NCBI RefSeq assembly: GCF_001922575.1
Contig: NZ_MRCI01000001.1
Coordinates: 2,976,001 to 3,040,000, forward strand
Reading direction: 5' to 3'
DNA length: 64,000 nt
DNA from: Neptunomonas phycophila
GTDB taxonomy: Bacteria; Pseudomonadota; Gammaproteobacteria; Pseudomonadales; Balneatricaceae
Shown here one piece after another: positions 26,976 through 35,637 of this stretch. The notes under the pieces were generated by a model that ran no database searches, was not told the DNA's origin, and saw nothing but the letters and a program-made list of their open reading frames with translations. Made by a program: the position numbers and the translations under genes. Each line of letters begins with the position of its first letter. Positions within the stretch are counted from its first letter, which is position 1.

Positions 26976-29039
26976 ATGGAACAAACCATCCAGGAATTTT
27001 TTCATGATTTCAAACAGGACTTGTTAGCTGGTGCGGAAGCCAGTAGTAGCTTTCAATTGTCGCAGTTTGTAGAAACCGTCGCTGATGAGCTGATGGATAC
27101 CGGATTTTTGGAGGGTTTTGAGCTTTGTCACTATCGCGCACAAAGAGGAATGAGGGTTGATGGTTACTGGTTTAATGATGAGGGAGCGCTAGACCTTTTC
27201 GTTGCTGACTTCGATTGCAGAGAAGAGCTGGCTTCTTTAACTGGTACCGATGTAGATAACGCTTTTAAGCGAGTGGCGAAGTTTTTCGAAGCAAGCAACA
27301 GTAAAGAGCTATTCAAAGACCTCGAAGAGACGGCTCCTGAATATGGCCTATCAAGGCAAATCTATGATCGCGGAAGCGCAATACGGAAGGTGAGCTTTTA
27401 TCTGTTTTCTGAACGAGCTTTGAGTGGTCGAGTTAGCGCTATTGAAGATGGTGAGATTTCCGGGGTGCCCGTTTCATATCATATTTGGGATGTTTCGAGG
27501 TTACAGCGCCAACAAAGCTCCCGAGGCCATAAAGAAATTCTTGATATCAATTTTCCTGAAACTTATGGGGCAGGGATTTCGTGCTTACCTGCACATTTAG
27601 GCTCAGATACTTACAAGTCTTATCTGATAGTAATCCCAGCAACTATTTTGTCATCAATGTATGAGAAATATGGTGCTCGCTTATTAGAACAAAACGTCCG
27701 ATGTTTTTTACAGGCCCGAGGGAATGTTAATAAGGGTATCAGAAGTACCATTATCAATGAGCCACAAATGTTCTTTGCCTATAACAACGGTATTACTGCT
27801 ACTGCTCAGGAAGTAGAAGTCAGACATGGAGATGCCGGACTTGAAGTGGTGCGCATGAAAGATCTACAAATAGTGAACGGTGGTCAAACTACAGCTTCTC
27901 TGTTTCATACAAGTCGTAAAGATAAGGTCTCCTTGGAAGGGATTTTTGTTCAGATGAAGCTATCCGTTATTGATAGCGAACAAAGTGAAACAGTCGTACC
28001 GCGAATTTCTGAATATGCAAACACTCAGAACAGAGTAAATGCTGCTGATTTCTTTTCAAACCATCCGTTTCATATTCGTATGGAAGAATTCTCAAGACGT
28101 ATTTGGGCTCCTGCTCAACAGGGGGCGTTGCGAGAGACAAAATGGTTTTATGAGCGTGCTCGCGGTCAATATGCTGACGCGCAAAGCAAGCTTACTCAAG
28201 GTGAAAAGAAAAAGTTCCAGGCAGAAAATCCCAAACCACAGATGTTCACCAAAACCGACCTTGCTAAGTTTGAGAATGTCTGGGACGAACACCCAAGGTT
28301 CGTTAACCTTGGGGCGCAGAAAAACTTTGCTCAGTATGCGAAGCGAATTGGCTCTGAATGGGAAAAATCATCTGAAGGTTTTAACGAGTTTTATTATAAA
28401 AGAGCTATTGCCCGCGCAATCCTGTTTAGAAAAACAGAAAAGCTGGTTTCAGCTCAGCCTTGGTATAACGGGGGTTATAGAGCAAACGTTGTCGCTTATA
28501 CATTGGCTCTATTGGGGCAATATGCTACCACGCATAATAAGGCTATAGACTTTATGCATATATGGAACAAACAATTCATTTCAAGTGATTTAGAAAGGGC
28601 CCTTGAGATCACTTCAGAGCTAGTTCATGGAGAGATTACTCTGCCTAAGCAGGGAATATCTAACGTTACAGAGTGGTGTAAAAAAGAAGGTTGCTGGCAA
28701 AGGCTAAAAGAGCAGTCAGATACGCTAGATGAATTGCTACCTCAGGGATTTAAAGAAAGTCTTGTTTCAAAAGAAGCTGAGAAGAATGAGAAAAAACGAG
28801 CTCGAAAACTCCAGAAAACAGACGATGGAATTGGGGCACAGAGGAAGGTCTTGGAAATACCAGCAACCAAATGGAATGGCTTATTGCAGCAATGCCGCTC
28901 AAAGGGACTGTTGACTGAAAAAGAGATAGGCCTTATGAACGTTGCTACAAAGATACCAAGTAAGATACCTACTGAAAAACAATGTCTCTTACTAGTTGAA
29001 TTGCTCAAAAAAGTGAAAAGTGAAGGTATTAATGTTTGA
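26976..29039 (+). CDS. AIPR-family (abortive infection phage resistance) protein
   Basis: 687 residues from the ATG at 26976, which follows the strong ribosome site GGGAGAGG at 26964-26971. An ATG 18 bp earlier is in frame but lacks one. The family hallmark is FFAYNNGITATAQ near residue 267, followed by LQIVNGGQTTASLFH near residue 300. A Lys/Glu-rich region lies at about 590-630. AIPR proteins were named from plasmid abortive-infection loci and recur beside Z1/MORC genes; their activity is not settled. It is the last gene of the cassette; the terminator at 29317-29353 is 278 bp away. Confidence 0.9.
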   Translation: MEQTIQEFFHDFKQDLLAGAEASSSFQLSQFVETVADELMDTGFLEGFELCHYRAQRGMRVDGYWFNDEGALDLFVADFDCREELASLTGTDVDNAFKRVAKFFEASNSKELFKDLEETAPEYGLSRQIYDRGSAIRKVSFYLFSERALSGRVSAIEDGEISGVPVSYHIWDVSRLQRQQSSRGHKEILDINFPETYGAGISCLPAHLGSDTYKSYLIVIPATILSSMYEKYGARLLEQNVRCFLQARGNVNKGIRSTIINEPQMFFAYNNGITATAQEVEVRHGDAGLEVVRMKDLQIVNGGQTTASLFHTSRKDKVSLEGIFVQMKLSVIDSEQSETVVPRISEYANTQNRVNAADFFSNHPFHIRMEEFSRRIWAPAQQGALRETKWFYERARGQYADAQSKLTQGEKKKFQAENPKPQMFTKTDLAKFENVWDEHPRFVNLGAQKNFAQYAKRIGSEWEKSSEGFNEFYYKRAIARAILFRKTEKLVSAQPWYNGGYRANVVAYTLALLGQYATTHNKAIDFMHIWNKQFISSDLERALEITSELVHGEITLPKQGISNVTEWCKKEGCWQRLKEQSDTLDELLPQGFKESLVSKEAEKNEKKRARKLQKTDDGIGAQRKVLEIPATKWNGLLQQCRSKGLLTEKEIGLMNVATKIPSKIPTEKQCLLLVELLKKVKSEGINV

Positions 29040-29389
29040 TTACATATCTGTCCTTTGAATAACTCTTGATGCATTTAAAAATTTTTTATATCAGAGAGTC
29101 CTACCTCATCAGGGTTTGTAATGTTTGCCCATCATTCTCCGGCTCACAAAGGTAGTGTAACCTCGCTAAGTTAATCTGGCGGCTGATCACCTTACCATGT
29201 CGTTTTCTGCTGCCCTTTCTTAAATCTGTCAGCAGCAAGCCAATACATGGCCTGCCCACTACTTAACAGGTAGTTTTTGACAAACATCTGCAGACCGACT
29301 TAGACAGAAACAATAAAAAAGCCCTTTATTTACGAGCAAATAACAGGGCTTTTAAGACATTCTTGGCGGGTAACTTTCTACCTAAGCAG
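29040..29389. other. Right flank of the island, no confident gene
   Basis: 350 bp between the AIPR gene and yicC. A 52-codon open frame on the minus strand (29101-29259, GTG start, Lys/Arg-rich) has plausible codon use but no recognised family; it may be the broken end of a gene lost when the island arrived. The terminator at 29317-29353 closes the region. Confidence 0.5.
29317..29353 (-). terminator. Intrinsic terminator of yicC, possibly bidirectional
   Basis: The arms AAAAGCCCTTTATTT (29317-29331) and AAATAA-C-AGGGCTTTT (29338-29353) pair with one bulge around a 6-nt loop. The minus strand ends in six T residues. It could also stop transcripts arriving from the AIPR gene. Confidence 0.85.
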
Positions 29390-30253
29390 CTACTCAATAT
29401 TCTGTATCTGTTCCCGCATCTGCTCAATAAGCACCTTCAATTCCACCGCGCTTTGCGTCGTGTCTGTAACAATCGATTTCGACGATAGCGTATTCGCTTC
29501 GCGATTGAGTTCTTGCATCAGAAAGTCTAAACGGCGGCCTATCGGTTCTTTTTGCTTTAGCACGCGGCGTACTTCTTGTACGTGGGTGTTTAGGCGGTCC
29601 ATTTCTTCGTCGACGTCGGCTTTTTGGGCGAGGAGTACTACTTCTTGTTCTAAGCGCTGCGGGTCGAGGTCTACGCCGCAGTCGGCGACGCGGGCGCGTA
29701 GGATGTTGCGCTGGTTGCTAAGTATTTTAGGGAGTTTAGCGCGCACTTCTTTGACGACTTCTGTAATGCCGTCTAAGCGTTGTGATATGAGAGTGGCAAG
29801 CTCCGCACCTTCGCGTTCTCGGCCTTTTACTAAGTCATTAATAGCTTGGTCAAACAGGTCGAGAGTGGCTTTTTTTACCGCGTCCATATCCAAGGAGGCA
29901 TCTTGAAGCACGCCGGGCCAACGCAGCATATCGAGTGGATTCATGGTTTGTGAAATCACCATGAGTTCTTCCATTTTCTGTGTGGCTTCTATCAATTGGC
30001 GTGCATAGCCTTCATTGATATTGAGCGATTGGGCTTGTGCATCGGGGATAAAGCGCAGTGTGCATTCTACTTTGCCGCGATTAAGACGTTTGCGCAGCCT
30101 TTCGCGCAATGTCCCTTCTAATTCCCTGAATTGTTCGGGTAGACGCAAATGTGGTTCTAAGAAGCGGTGATTGACCGATCTTACTTCCCAAATCACGGTT
30201 CCCCAGCTGTGTTGACTATCCTGTCGGGCAAAAGCCGTCATACTACGTGTCAT
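29390..30253 (-). CDS. yicC: YicC-family endoribonuclease
   Basis: 287 residues, identical in length to E. coli YicC. The N-terminus MTRSMTAFARQ and segments EVRSVNHRFLEPHLRLPEQF and EMDRLNTHVQEVRRVL, then the C-terminal DFLMQELNREANTLSSKS, are family signatures (YicC_N and DUF1732). The family is a stress-linked endoribonuclease. It is divergent from rph across 106 bp, a common arrangement. Its 3' terminator is at 29317-29353. Confidence 0.95.
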   Translation of the reverse strand: MTRSMTAFARQDSQHSWGTVIWEVRSVNHRFLEPHLRLPEQFRELEGTLRERLRKRLNRGKVECTLRFIPDAQAQSLNINEGYARQLIEATQKMEELMVISQTMNPLDMLRWPGVLQDASLDMDAVKKATLDLFDQAINDLVKGREREGAELATLISQRLDGITEVVKEVRAKLPKILSNQRNILRARVADCGVDLDPQRLEQEVVLLAQKADVDEEMDRLNTHVQEVRRVLKQKEPIGRRLDFLMQELNREANTLSSKSIVTDTTQSAVELKVLIEQMREQIQNIE

Positions 30254-30359
30254 GTCATCCCATCTCGATTAGAATTAGCCTTAGTTCCGATAGTGTAACA
30301 GCCTATTAGCTGTCTCTCTATTACGCCAATTGTTAAATAGTACAAGGTATAGCGATCCT

Positions 30360-31133
30360 ATGAGTTCTTCCATCTCTGATCAACTTCAGAATCTTGGCAT
30401 CACCACTATCCGTCCAAGCGGCCGCCAGCCGGACCAGTTACGCGAGATTAAAATTACCCGTAATTTCACAAAGCACGCCGAAGGTTCTGTGTTGGTTGAG
30501 TTTGGTGATACTAAAGTGATCTGCACTGCGAGCGTGGATCGCGGTGTACCACGCTTTTTACGGGGTTCGGGTTCAGGCTGGGTCACCGCTGAGTACGGCA
30601 TGCTGCCACGCTCTACTAACACTCGTAACGACCGTGAGGCGGCCCGTGGCAAACAAACCGGCCGTACCATTGAGATTTCTCGCTTAATTGGTCGCTCTTT
30701 ACGCGCTGCTTTAGACCTTAAGAAGTTGGGCGAAAACACCATCACAATCGATTGCGATGTTATCCAAGCCGATGGCGGTACTCGTACCGCGTCTATTACA
30801 GGTGCTTGCGTGGCGCTAATGGATGCGATTAATGTTCTAAAGCAAGATAAGAACGGGGCCTTAAAAGGTAACCCTGTTAAATACATGCTGGGGGCTATTT
30901 CGGTGGGGATTTATAAAGGCGAGCCTGTTCTGGATTTAGACTACGCTGAAGATTCCAAAGCCGAAACCGACATGAACGTGATTATGACGGAAAAAGGCGG
31001 CTTTATCGAAGTACAAGGCACCGCGGAAGGTGCGCCTTACACGCAAGACGAGCTAAACAAAATGTTGGCGCTTGCTGAAAAAGGCATTAAAGAGATTGTG
31101 GCGCTACAAAAGGCGGCGCTAGCGGCTGAATAA
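30360..31133 (+). CDS. rph: Ribonuclease PH
   Basis: 257 residues from the ATG at 30360. A TTG 30 bp upstream is in frame but not needed. The enzyme is a phosphorolytic 3'-5' exonuclease that trims tRNA 3' ends. The N-terminal 15 residues are extra compared with E. coli, whose first residues align to [16 protein letters not shown]. Conserved segments are [51 protein letters not shown] and [17 protein letters not shown] lies about 12 bp before the start. A strong terminator follows at 31150-31180. Confidence 0.95.
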   Translation: MSSSISDQLQNLGITTIRPSGRQPDQLREIKITRNFTKHAEGSVLVEFGDTKVICTASVDRGVPRFLRGSGSGWVTAEYGMLPRSTNTRNDREAARGKQTGRTIEISRLIGRSLRAALDLKKLGENTITIDCDVIQADGGTRTASITGACVALMDAINVLKQDKNGALKGNPVKYMLGAISVGIYKGEPVLDLDYAEDSKAETDMNVIMTEKGGFIEVQGTAEGAPYTQDELNKMLALAEKGIKEIVALQKAALAAE

Positions 31134-31149
31134 GCGAAAGCCTACCATT

Positions 31150-31180
31150 AAAAAAGGGTGCCTATTAAGCACCCTTTTTT
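31150..31180. terminator. Bidirectional terminator between rph and crc
   Basis: AAAAAAGGGTGC (31150-31161), a 7-nt loop, then GCACCCTTTTTT (31169-31180): a perfect 12-bp stem with T runs on both strands. It serves rph and the convergent crc-like gene. Confidence 0.92.
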
Positions 31181-31198
31181 ATTGCCCTAGCGGTCATG

Positions 31199-31972
31199 CT
31201 AGAAGTCGCCTTCGTAGTCGATGATCAAAGGAGCGTGCTCTGAGAACATCTCATCTTTGTAGATCTGAACCGACTTAACCGTTTTGCGTAGGCCTGCCGT
31301 GGTAATTTGATAATCCAAACGCGCGCCTTCATTTAAGCTTCGAGCACGGTTGTAGTCTGGCCACCAAGTGTATTGGCGGTCGGCTTTATTCACTTCGCGA
31401 AACGCATCAATGTAGCCCAACTCCCCCAGCATTTCTTCCATCCAAGCACGTTCACTGGGTAAGAAGCCAGACACCGTTTGGTTGGCGTACCAGTTACTTA
31501 AATCGATTGTGCGATGCGCGGTGTTAAACGTGCCACAAAAGATAAAGTCGCGGCGTTTGCGCAAGGTCTTTTTAAGGTGCCCCATAAAGTGGGATAAGAA
31601 CTCATCTTTCGTTAGCTGAGCTTCATGGCTCTTTAGGCCCGAAGGTATGTGTAACGAAGAGACACTTACTTTGTCGAAATCGGCTTGAATAAAACGGCCG
31701 TGGAAATCGCACAACTCAAAGCCCAAACCCGTCATGATCGCTTTTGGTACTTGGCGGCAGTATATTGCGACACCGCTATAGCCATCTTCAAAAGCATCAA
31801 AAAAGTAGGTGTTGTAACCCTCTGGATGATAACGATCACCGTCGAGCTGATAATCTTTGGCACGAAGATCCTGCAGGCAAACGACGTCTGCATCCTGATG
31901 GATCATCCAGTCAAAGAACCCTCTATCAGCCGCCTGCTCAATACCTTGTGTATTGAAGGTGATAACGCGCAT
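31199..31972 (-). CDS. crc: Crc-like protein (catalytically altered ExoIII fold)
   Basis: 257 residues, close to Pseudomonas Crc (259). The fold is the exonuclease III/AP endonuclease type (MRVITFNTQGIEQAADRG at the start, SEHAPLIIDY at the end). Key active-site positions are changed: the metal Glu is Asp in CLQDLRA, and the catalytic GDxN motif reads GTFNTAH, losing its Asp. The SDH end motif reads SEH. Segments such as GLGFELCDFHGRFIQADFDK and FLPSERAWMEE match Crc. In Pseudomonas, Crc acts with Hfq in catabolite repression and is not a nuclease. Its divergence from pyrE, with rph convergent, matches the Pseudomonas neighbourhood. Confidence 0.85.
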   Translation of the reverse strand: MRVITFNTQGIEQAADRGFFDWMIHQDADVVCLQDLRAKDYQLDGDRYHPEGYNTYFFDAFEDGYSGVAIYCRQVPKAIMTGLGFELCDFHGRFIQADFDKVSVSSLHIPSGLKSHEAQLTKDEFLSHFMGHLKKTLRKRRDFIFCGTFNTAHRTIDLSNWYANQTVSGFLPSERAWMEEMLGELGYIDAFREVNKADRQYTWWPDYNRARSLNEGARLDYQITTAGLRKTVKSVQIYKDEMFSEHAPLIIDYEGDF

Positions 31973-32081
31973 GTATAGTTATTCCTGTAAAGCGAACACG
32001 TATTAATATATATACCGGAATTGTATAGGTAAGTTCACCAAAATGAAATTTGATCCCACGGTAAATGTCGTTCTAATAGGC

Positions 32082-32110
32082 TTGTCAGTGTTAAAATAGC
32101 TTTTTTTAAT
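32082..32110 (+). promoter_or_regulatory. Possible sigma-70 promoter of pyrE
   Basis: TTGTCA (32082-32087) and TTTAAT (32105-32110) have a 17-bp spacer. It would give a very short leader before the ATG at 32129. A second candidate, TTGATC-18-TAATAG (32050-32079), lies just upstream. Confidence 0.35.
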
Positions 32111-32128
32111 CGTACACAGGACACAGTG

Positions 32129-32776
32129 ATGCAAAAGTACCAGCGAGAGTTTATTCAATTTGCCATCGAACAGAAGGTTTTGCGCTTTGGCGAGTTCACC
32201 TTAAAGTCTGGTCGCGTCAGCCCTTACTTCTTTAATGCCGGCCTTTTTAATTCAGGGGCGGTGCTGGCTAAGCTCGGTCGTTTTTATGCCGCGGCTATTC
32301 AAGAGGCCAACATAGAGTTCGACGTACTGTTTGGCCCCGCTTATAAAGGAATTCCGCTTGCAACGGCGGCTGTGGTGTCTTTGTCGAACGATTACGGCCT
32401 CGATGTACCTTACGTCTTTAACCGCAAAGAAGCTAAAGATCACGGCGAAGGCGGCAACCTTGTTGGTGCCCCACTCCAAGGCCGGGTAATGATTATTGAT
32501 GATGTGATCACCGCGGGTACGGCTATCCGCGAAGTCATGGATATTATTAACGCTAACCAAGCAACGCCAGCCGCCGTGATGATTGCTTTAAACCGTATGG
32601 AAAAAGGCAAAGGTGAGCTATCGGCGATTCAAGAAGTTGAACGCGACTATGGCATGCAAGTGGTGAGTATTGTCTCGTTAACTGACATTGTCGATTACTT
32701 AAGCGAAGTCGGCGGCTACGAAGCGTCGGTTAAGGCAATTAACGCCTACCGCGAGCAATACGGTATTGATGCCTAA
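32129..32776 (+). CDS. pyrE: Orotate phosphoribosyltransferase
   Basis: 215 residues from the ATG at 32129, with AGGA 9 bp before; a GTG one codon earlier is less likely. It converts orotate and PRPP to OMP in pyrimidine synthesis. The PRPP-binding loop is [14 protein letters not shown], and the early loop [13 protein letters not shown] and [10 protein letters not shown] are family signatures. It is divergent from crc and convergent with mshP; only 3 bp separate the pyrE and mshP stops, with no terminator visible between. Confidence 0.97.
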   Translation: MQKYQREFIQFAIEQKVLRFGEFTLKSGRVSPYFFNAGLFNSGAVLAKLGRFYAAAIQEANIEFDVLFGPAYKGIPLATAAVVSLSNDYGLDVPYVFNRKEAKDHGEGGNLVGAPLQGRVMIIDDVITAGTAIREVMDIINANQATPAAVMIALNRMEKGKGELSAIQEVERDYGMQVVSIVSLTDIVDYLSEVGGYEASVKAINAYREQYGIDA

Positions 32777-32779
32777 TAC

Positions 32780-33187
32780 TTAGTCGGTAACACGTACTTT
32801 AACGGTGCGTGTTGCCGAATCCACCCCGCTACCGCAGCGCCCTACACTGTTTATGGTATAGAAATTCTGACCACTGATCGTTATCACAGCGCAACTGGCT
32901 TGATAGTTACAGTCTTGCAAACCGTCCACCGTGAGCGTTCGCGTCGTGTTTGCACAGCTGTTGCCATTATCAGGGTGCAGCAGTTCGGATAAATGTAGCT
33001 CTGCACCTGTCTGAGCGGCTAATAACGCACGTGTCGCCAGCGCCTCTTGCGAGCGATACCCCTGCCCTATCGTCATCACTTTCGACATGGCGGCTACTAA
33101 TAAGGCAATGATGACGATGACAAAAATGGCCGATATTAGGCCCAATCCTGTCTCGTATTTAGCAAGTAAACTCCGATCACGGCGCAT
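32780..33187 (-). CDS. mshP: MSHA minor pilin-like protein MshP
   Basis: 135 residues. A hydrophobic N-terminal segment (GLGLISAIFVIVIIALLVAA) follows a short basic leader, as in PilX/MshP-type accessory pilins, without the usual Phe-Thr-Leu cleavage motif. The C-terminal half has four Cys residues (NSCAN, DCNY, SCAV, RCGSG), probably two disulfides. It overlaps mshO by 11 bp and is the last gene of the MSHA operon here. The large mshQ gene expected next in Vibrio and Shewanella is absent. Confidence 0.85.
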   Translation of the reverse strand: MRRDRSLLAKYETGLGLISAIFVIVIIALLVAAMSKVMTIGQGYRSQEALATRALLAAQTGAELHLSELLHPDNGNSCANTTRTLTVDGLQDCNYQASCAVITISGQNFYTINSVGRCGSGVDSATRTVKVRVTD

Positions 33188-34001
33188 TTCGAATTTGCAC
33201 CTCTTGCTGAATTAATAAAGATTCGCCCTGATTAGTGACGGAAAACTCCAGTAACACCAACGCGTTACGCTGCAAGGTCGCATCAATCACTCTAAAGGGG
33301 GTTGCTGCACTGACAGGATAAGCCAATAGCCCGCGATCAGGCTCTGTACTCGGCAAGCTGCTCGGCGTTGGCTGAGACGCCCGACGAGTATAGTTGCTGT
33401 ATCGGTAAAGCCGGTCGCCCACTAGGCAAACACTAACAGGCTGATCAACGAAAAACAGCCGCTGACGCGGGGATGCTCGCTCAAATTGATGTGCGCTGTT
33501 TAAGGTCAGTGTTACCGCATTGGATGCCACCAAGCTAGCAGGCGTTGAGCTAACCGTCGACGATATCGCTCCCAATGCACCTTCGCGGTAAACCGCGGCC
33601 GTACTAATGGGGTAAACCGCCACGCGACTTTGGTTTGCAGTAAAACGAGGCGTGTCACTAAACGGGATAACCGACAGCGAATCGGCTGCAAATCCAACTG
33701 GCGCGTCAATATATTGAGTGGCTTCTTGTATTGGGATGTACTCTAAGCAGGTACCAGAGGCATCTGAGGTAGTCCGTACACTATTAGGTAACGCGTTACG
33801 TACCTCTCGCACTAAGCGGTCCATAGCAATACGCCCTGCGGCTGCAATCCCTTGCCGACGAGACTGGTCGCTAAAACCCTTTACAGAGCTAACAATAAAG
33901 CCCGTAGTTCCAACAGAAATGATCCCCAGCAACACAATAACAACAATCAATTCAATCAATGTAAAGCCGTGTTGGCGCTGTGTTTTGGGCAACCCTGCCA
34001 T
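33177..34001 (-). CDS. mshO: MSHA minor pilin MshO
   Basis: 274 residues. The prepilin peptidase site is in QHGFTLIELIVVIVLLG, followed by the pilin N-terminal helix. The DQSRRQGIAAAGRIAMDRLV segment is typical of MshO. The C-terminal part is beta-rich with two Cys residues (TCLEY, SVCLV). It overlaps mshD by one base (TAATG) and mshP by 11 bp. It is probably a minor pilin that primes pilus assembly. Confidence 0.9.
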   Translation of the reverse strand: MAGLPKTQRQHGFTLIELIVVIVLLGIISVGTTGFIVSSVKGFSDQSRRQGIAAAGRIAMDRLVREVRNALPNSVRTTSDASGTCLEYIPIQEATQYIDAPVGFAADSLSVIPFSDTPRFTANQSRVAVYPISTAAVYREGALGAISSTVSSTPASLVASNAVTLTLNSAHQFERASPRQRLFFVDQPVSVCLVGDRLYRYSNYTRRASQPTPSSLPSTEPDRGLLAYPVSAATPFRVIDATLQRNALVLLEFSVTNQGESLLIQQEVQIRNAP

Positions 34002-34525
34002 TAGTAATTACCCCGATAAGCGGTAAAACGAATCGCTGTTTCGCCGGGAGGCGTTACCCACACATCGACCTTTTTAGCGGTATGAGCTGGCCGAGAAAAA
34101 TCACCACCGGCATAAGCCACAACAATCGATACTTGGTAATCATTATATTCGGGACGCACTAGGCCGAGTGCATTTTCTGAGGGAGTTTCAACCAGTCCGT
34201 TATAGTCATCAACATCATCAAACGCGCTGCGTAATTCCGTTGAGCCATCGCTTTGAACATCAGGCCCAAGCGCAGATGAGCAGTTCGTTGCGGTGCAAGC
34301 AGGAAGCCCGCCTACCGGCGTGTTCTCGTCAAACCGTTTCGTGAGTATTTCTTCGATATAGGCTTGCCCTAAAAATGCGGCTTTGGCTTGGAAAAAAGGA
34401 TCGCCTGTGCGCTTTGCCATTTGCGCCCACGCCGCAATCATAACCGTGAGCGCCACACCAATAATGGCAATGGTAAGCACTATTTCGATGAGCGAGAAGC
34501 CCGCTTCAGAGGCAGGAGCCTTCAT
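34001..34525 (-). CDS. mshD: MSHA minor pilin MshD
   Basis: 174 residues from the ATG at 34525, preferred to one 21 bp earlier because the leader then has a normal length before AGFSLIEIVLTIAIIGVAL. FQAKAAFLGQAYIEEILTKR followed by FDENTPVGG is characteristic of MshD. A disulfide pair, ACTATNC, follows. It overlaps mshC by 20 bp. Confidence 0.88.
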   Translation of the reverse strand: MKAPASEAGFSLIEIVLTIAIIGVALTVMIAAWAQMAKRTGDPFFQAKAAFLGQAYIEEILTKRFDENTPVGGLPACTATNCSSALGPDVQSDGSTELRSAFDDVDDYNGLVETPSENALGLVRPEYNDYQVSIVVAYAGGDFSRPAHTAKKVDVWVTPPGETAIRFTAYRGNY

Positions 34526-35000
34526 AGGCAAACCCCGTTGGTGCAATGCATAGTGCGCGCGTGCCTATGCTAAATTGAACACTGTGTGTCACCGAAAGAT
34601 TGGTTGGCGAGGTCACTGCCACTAAATCTCCATCGTCGCTGTATTCGGCTCGATAGGTGACACCCTCGTCTAAATCGGCTGAAAAACTGTTTAGCTGAAC
34701 AGTTATAACCTGCTCTGCATTCAACTGATCATTGACCGTTTGTCCATCAAACTGTAAGGCGATATCCCATTGATCGCCATTACGCGTTAACGTAAAACTT
34801 GTGGTGCTATCTTGATGAGCTACCGCAACACGCTGTGTTAACTGAAAATAAGCCAGCAACTCTTGCTGAACAATGGCCTCGGTATACGATGATGTGTTCC
34901 CAAAACGCGAAAAGGCCGCAGCACCGAGCACTCCTAAAAGCACCAGCACTGTGACCATTTCAATCATGGAGAAGCCTTGCTGCTTCTTACCTAACAACAT
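34506..35000 (-). CDS. mshC: MSHA minor pilin MshC
   Basis: 164 residues. The prepilin motif is QQGFSMIEMVTVLVLLGVLG. A GspH-like beta domain follows (EAIVQQELLAYFQLTQRVAV). It ends with a two-Cys C-terminal loop (ALCIAPTGFAYEGSCL). It lies 21 bp after mshA. Confidence 0.88.
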   Translation of the reverse strand: MLLGKKQQGFSMIEMVTVLVLLGVLGAAAFSRFGNTSSYTEAIVQQELLAYFQLTQRVAVAHQDSTTSFTLTRNGDQWDIALQFDGQTVNDQLNAEQVITVQLNSFSADLDEGVTYRAEYSDDGDLVAVTSPTNLSVTHSVQFSIGTRALCIAPTGFAYEGSCL

Positions 35001-35021
35001 AGGTCATGTTAGCAACATAAC

Positions 35022-35528
35022 TTAATCAAGAGTCACTTCGCCTGTCGCTGTATCATAGGTAATAACATCGCTATCCGTGATAGCCGTAGAGTTATTGTAG
35101 GTATATACACAATCATCAGATGCCGCCGTTACGATAAAATCAGAGCCTGCAGCCGTCGCAACCGAAGGCGCGCCCGCTTGTAAAACGGCATCCCACACGG
35201 CAACACATCCAGCGGCACTCACTGTTGGGCTTGTTGTAGCATTAGTTACCGCACTTGTACCCGAAGTTACTGGGTATTTAGCGCTGTTCACTACGATATG
35301 GTTACTATCCACTTGGACTGAGTTGCCTTGTGTGGTGTTTTCCACGATCGCTTGCGCTTTGACAAGGCTCACAGCGGAGGCTAATGCACCGGCTGTACCC
35401 TGGACTGACGCTCTGTGAGCATCATCAGTGACATCAATAAAGCGAGGCAATGCAACCGCCGCCAGAATACCCAGCAGTGCGATGACTACTACTAATTCGA
35501 TTATCGTAAAACCTGATTGTCGTTTCAT
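35022..35528 (-). CDS. mshA: MSHA major pilin
   Basis: 168 residues. The leader is MKRQSG, then the type IVa cleavage site FTIIELVVVIALLGILAAVA with Glu5. Low charge and Ala/Thr/Ser-rich sequence fit a major pilin. The disulfide loop is formed by AGCVAVW and DDCVYTY. The 109-bp gap upstream of this gene, by far the largest inside the operon, may hold its own strong promoter. AGCGGAG 8 bp before the start is a good ribosome site. Only one such pilin gene is present; Vibrio and Shewanella loci also have mshB. Confidence 0.9.
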   Translation of the reverse strand: MKRQSGFTIIELVVVIALLGILAAVALPRFIDVTDDAHRASVQGTAGALASAVSLVKAQAIVENTTQGNSVQVDSNHIVVNSAKYPVTSGTSAVTNATTSPTVSAAGCVAVWDAVLQAGAPSVATAAGSDFIVTAASDDCVYTYNNSTAITDSDVITYDTATGEVTLD

Positions 35529-35637
35529 TGTTACAACTCCGCTGTTAAACGACGGTTAACCGCCATACGCTTGCTCTAAATTGGTTATTCGGGAAGCCTG
35601 TTTAGGCTCTTGCGAACAGTGAATTTGATACGTCCTA

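Noticed and set aside
28039-28548. 169-codon frame inside the AIPR gene
   Set aside because: Shadow of the AIPR reading frame in another phase; no ribosome site or family features.
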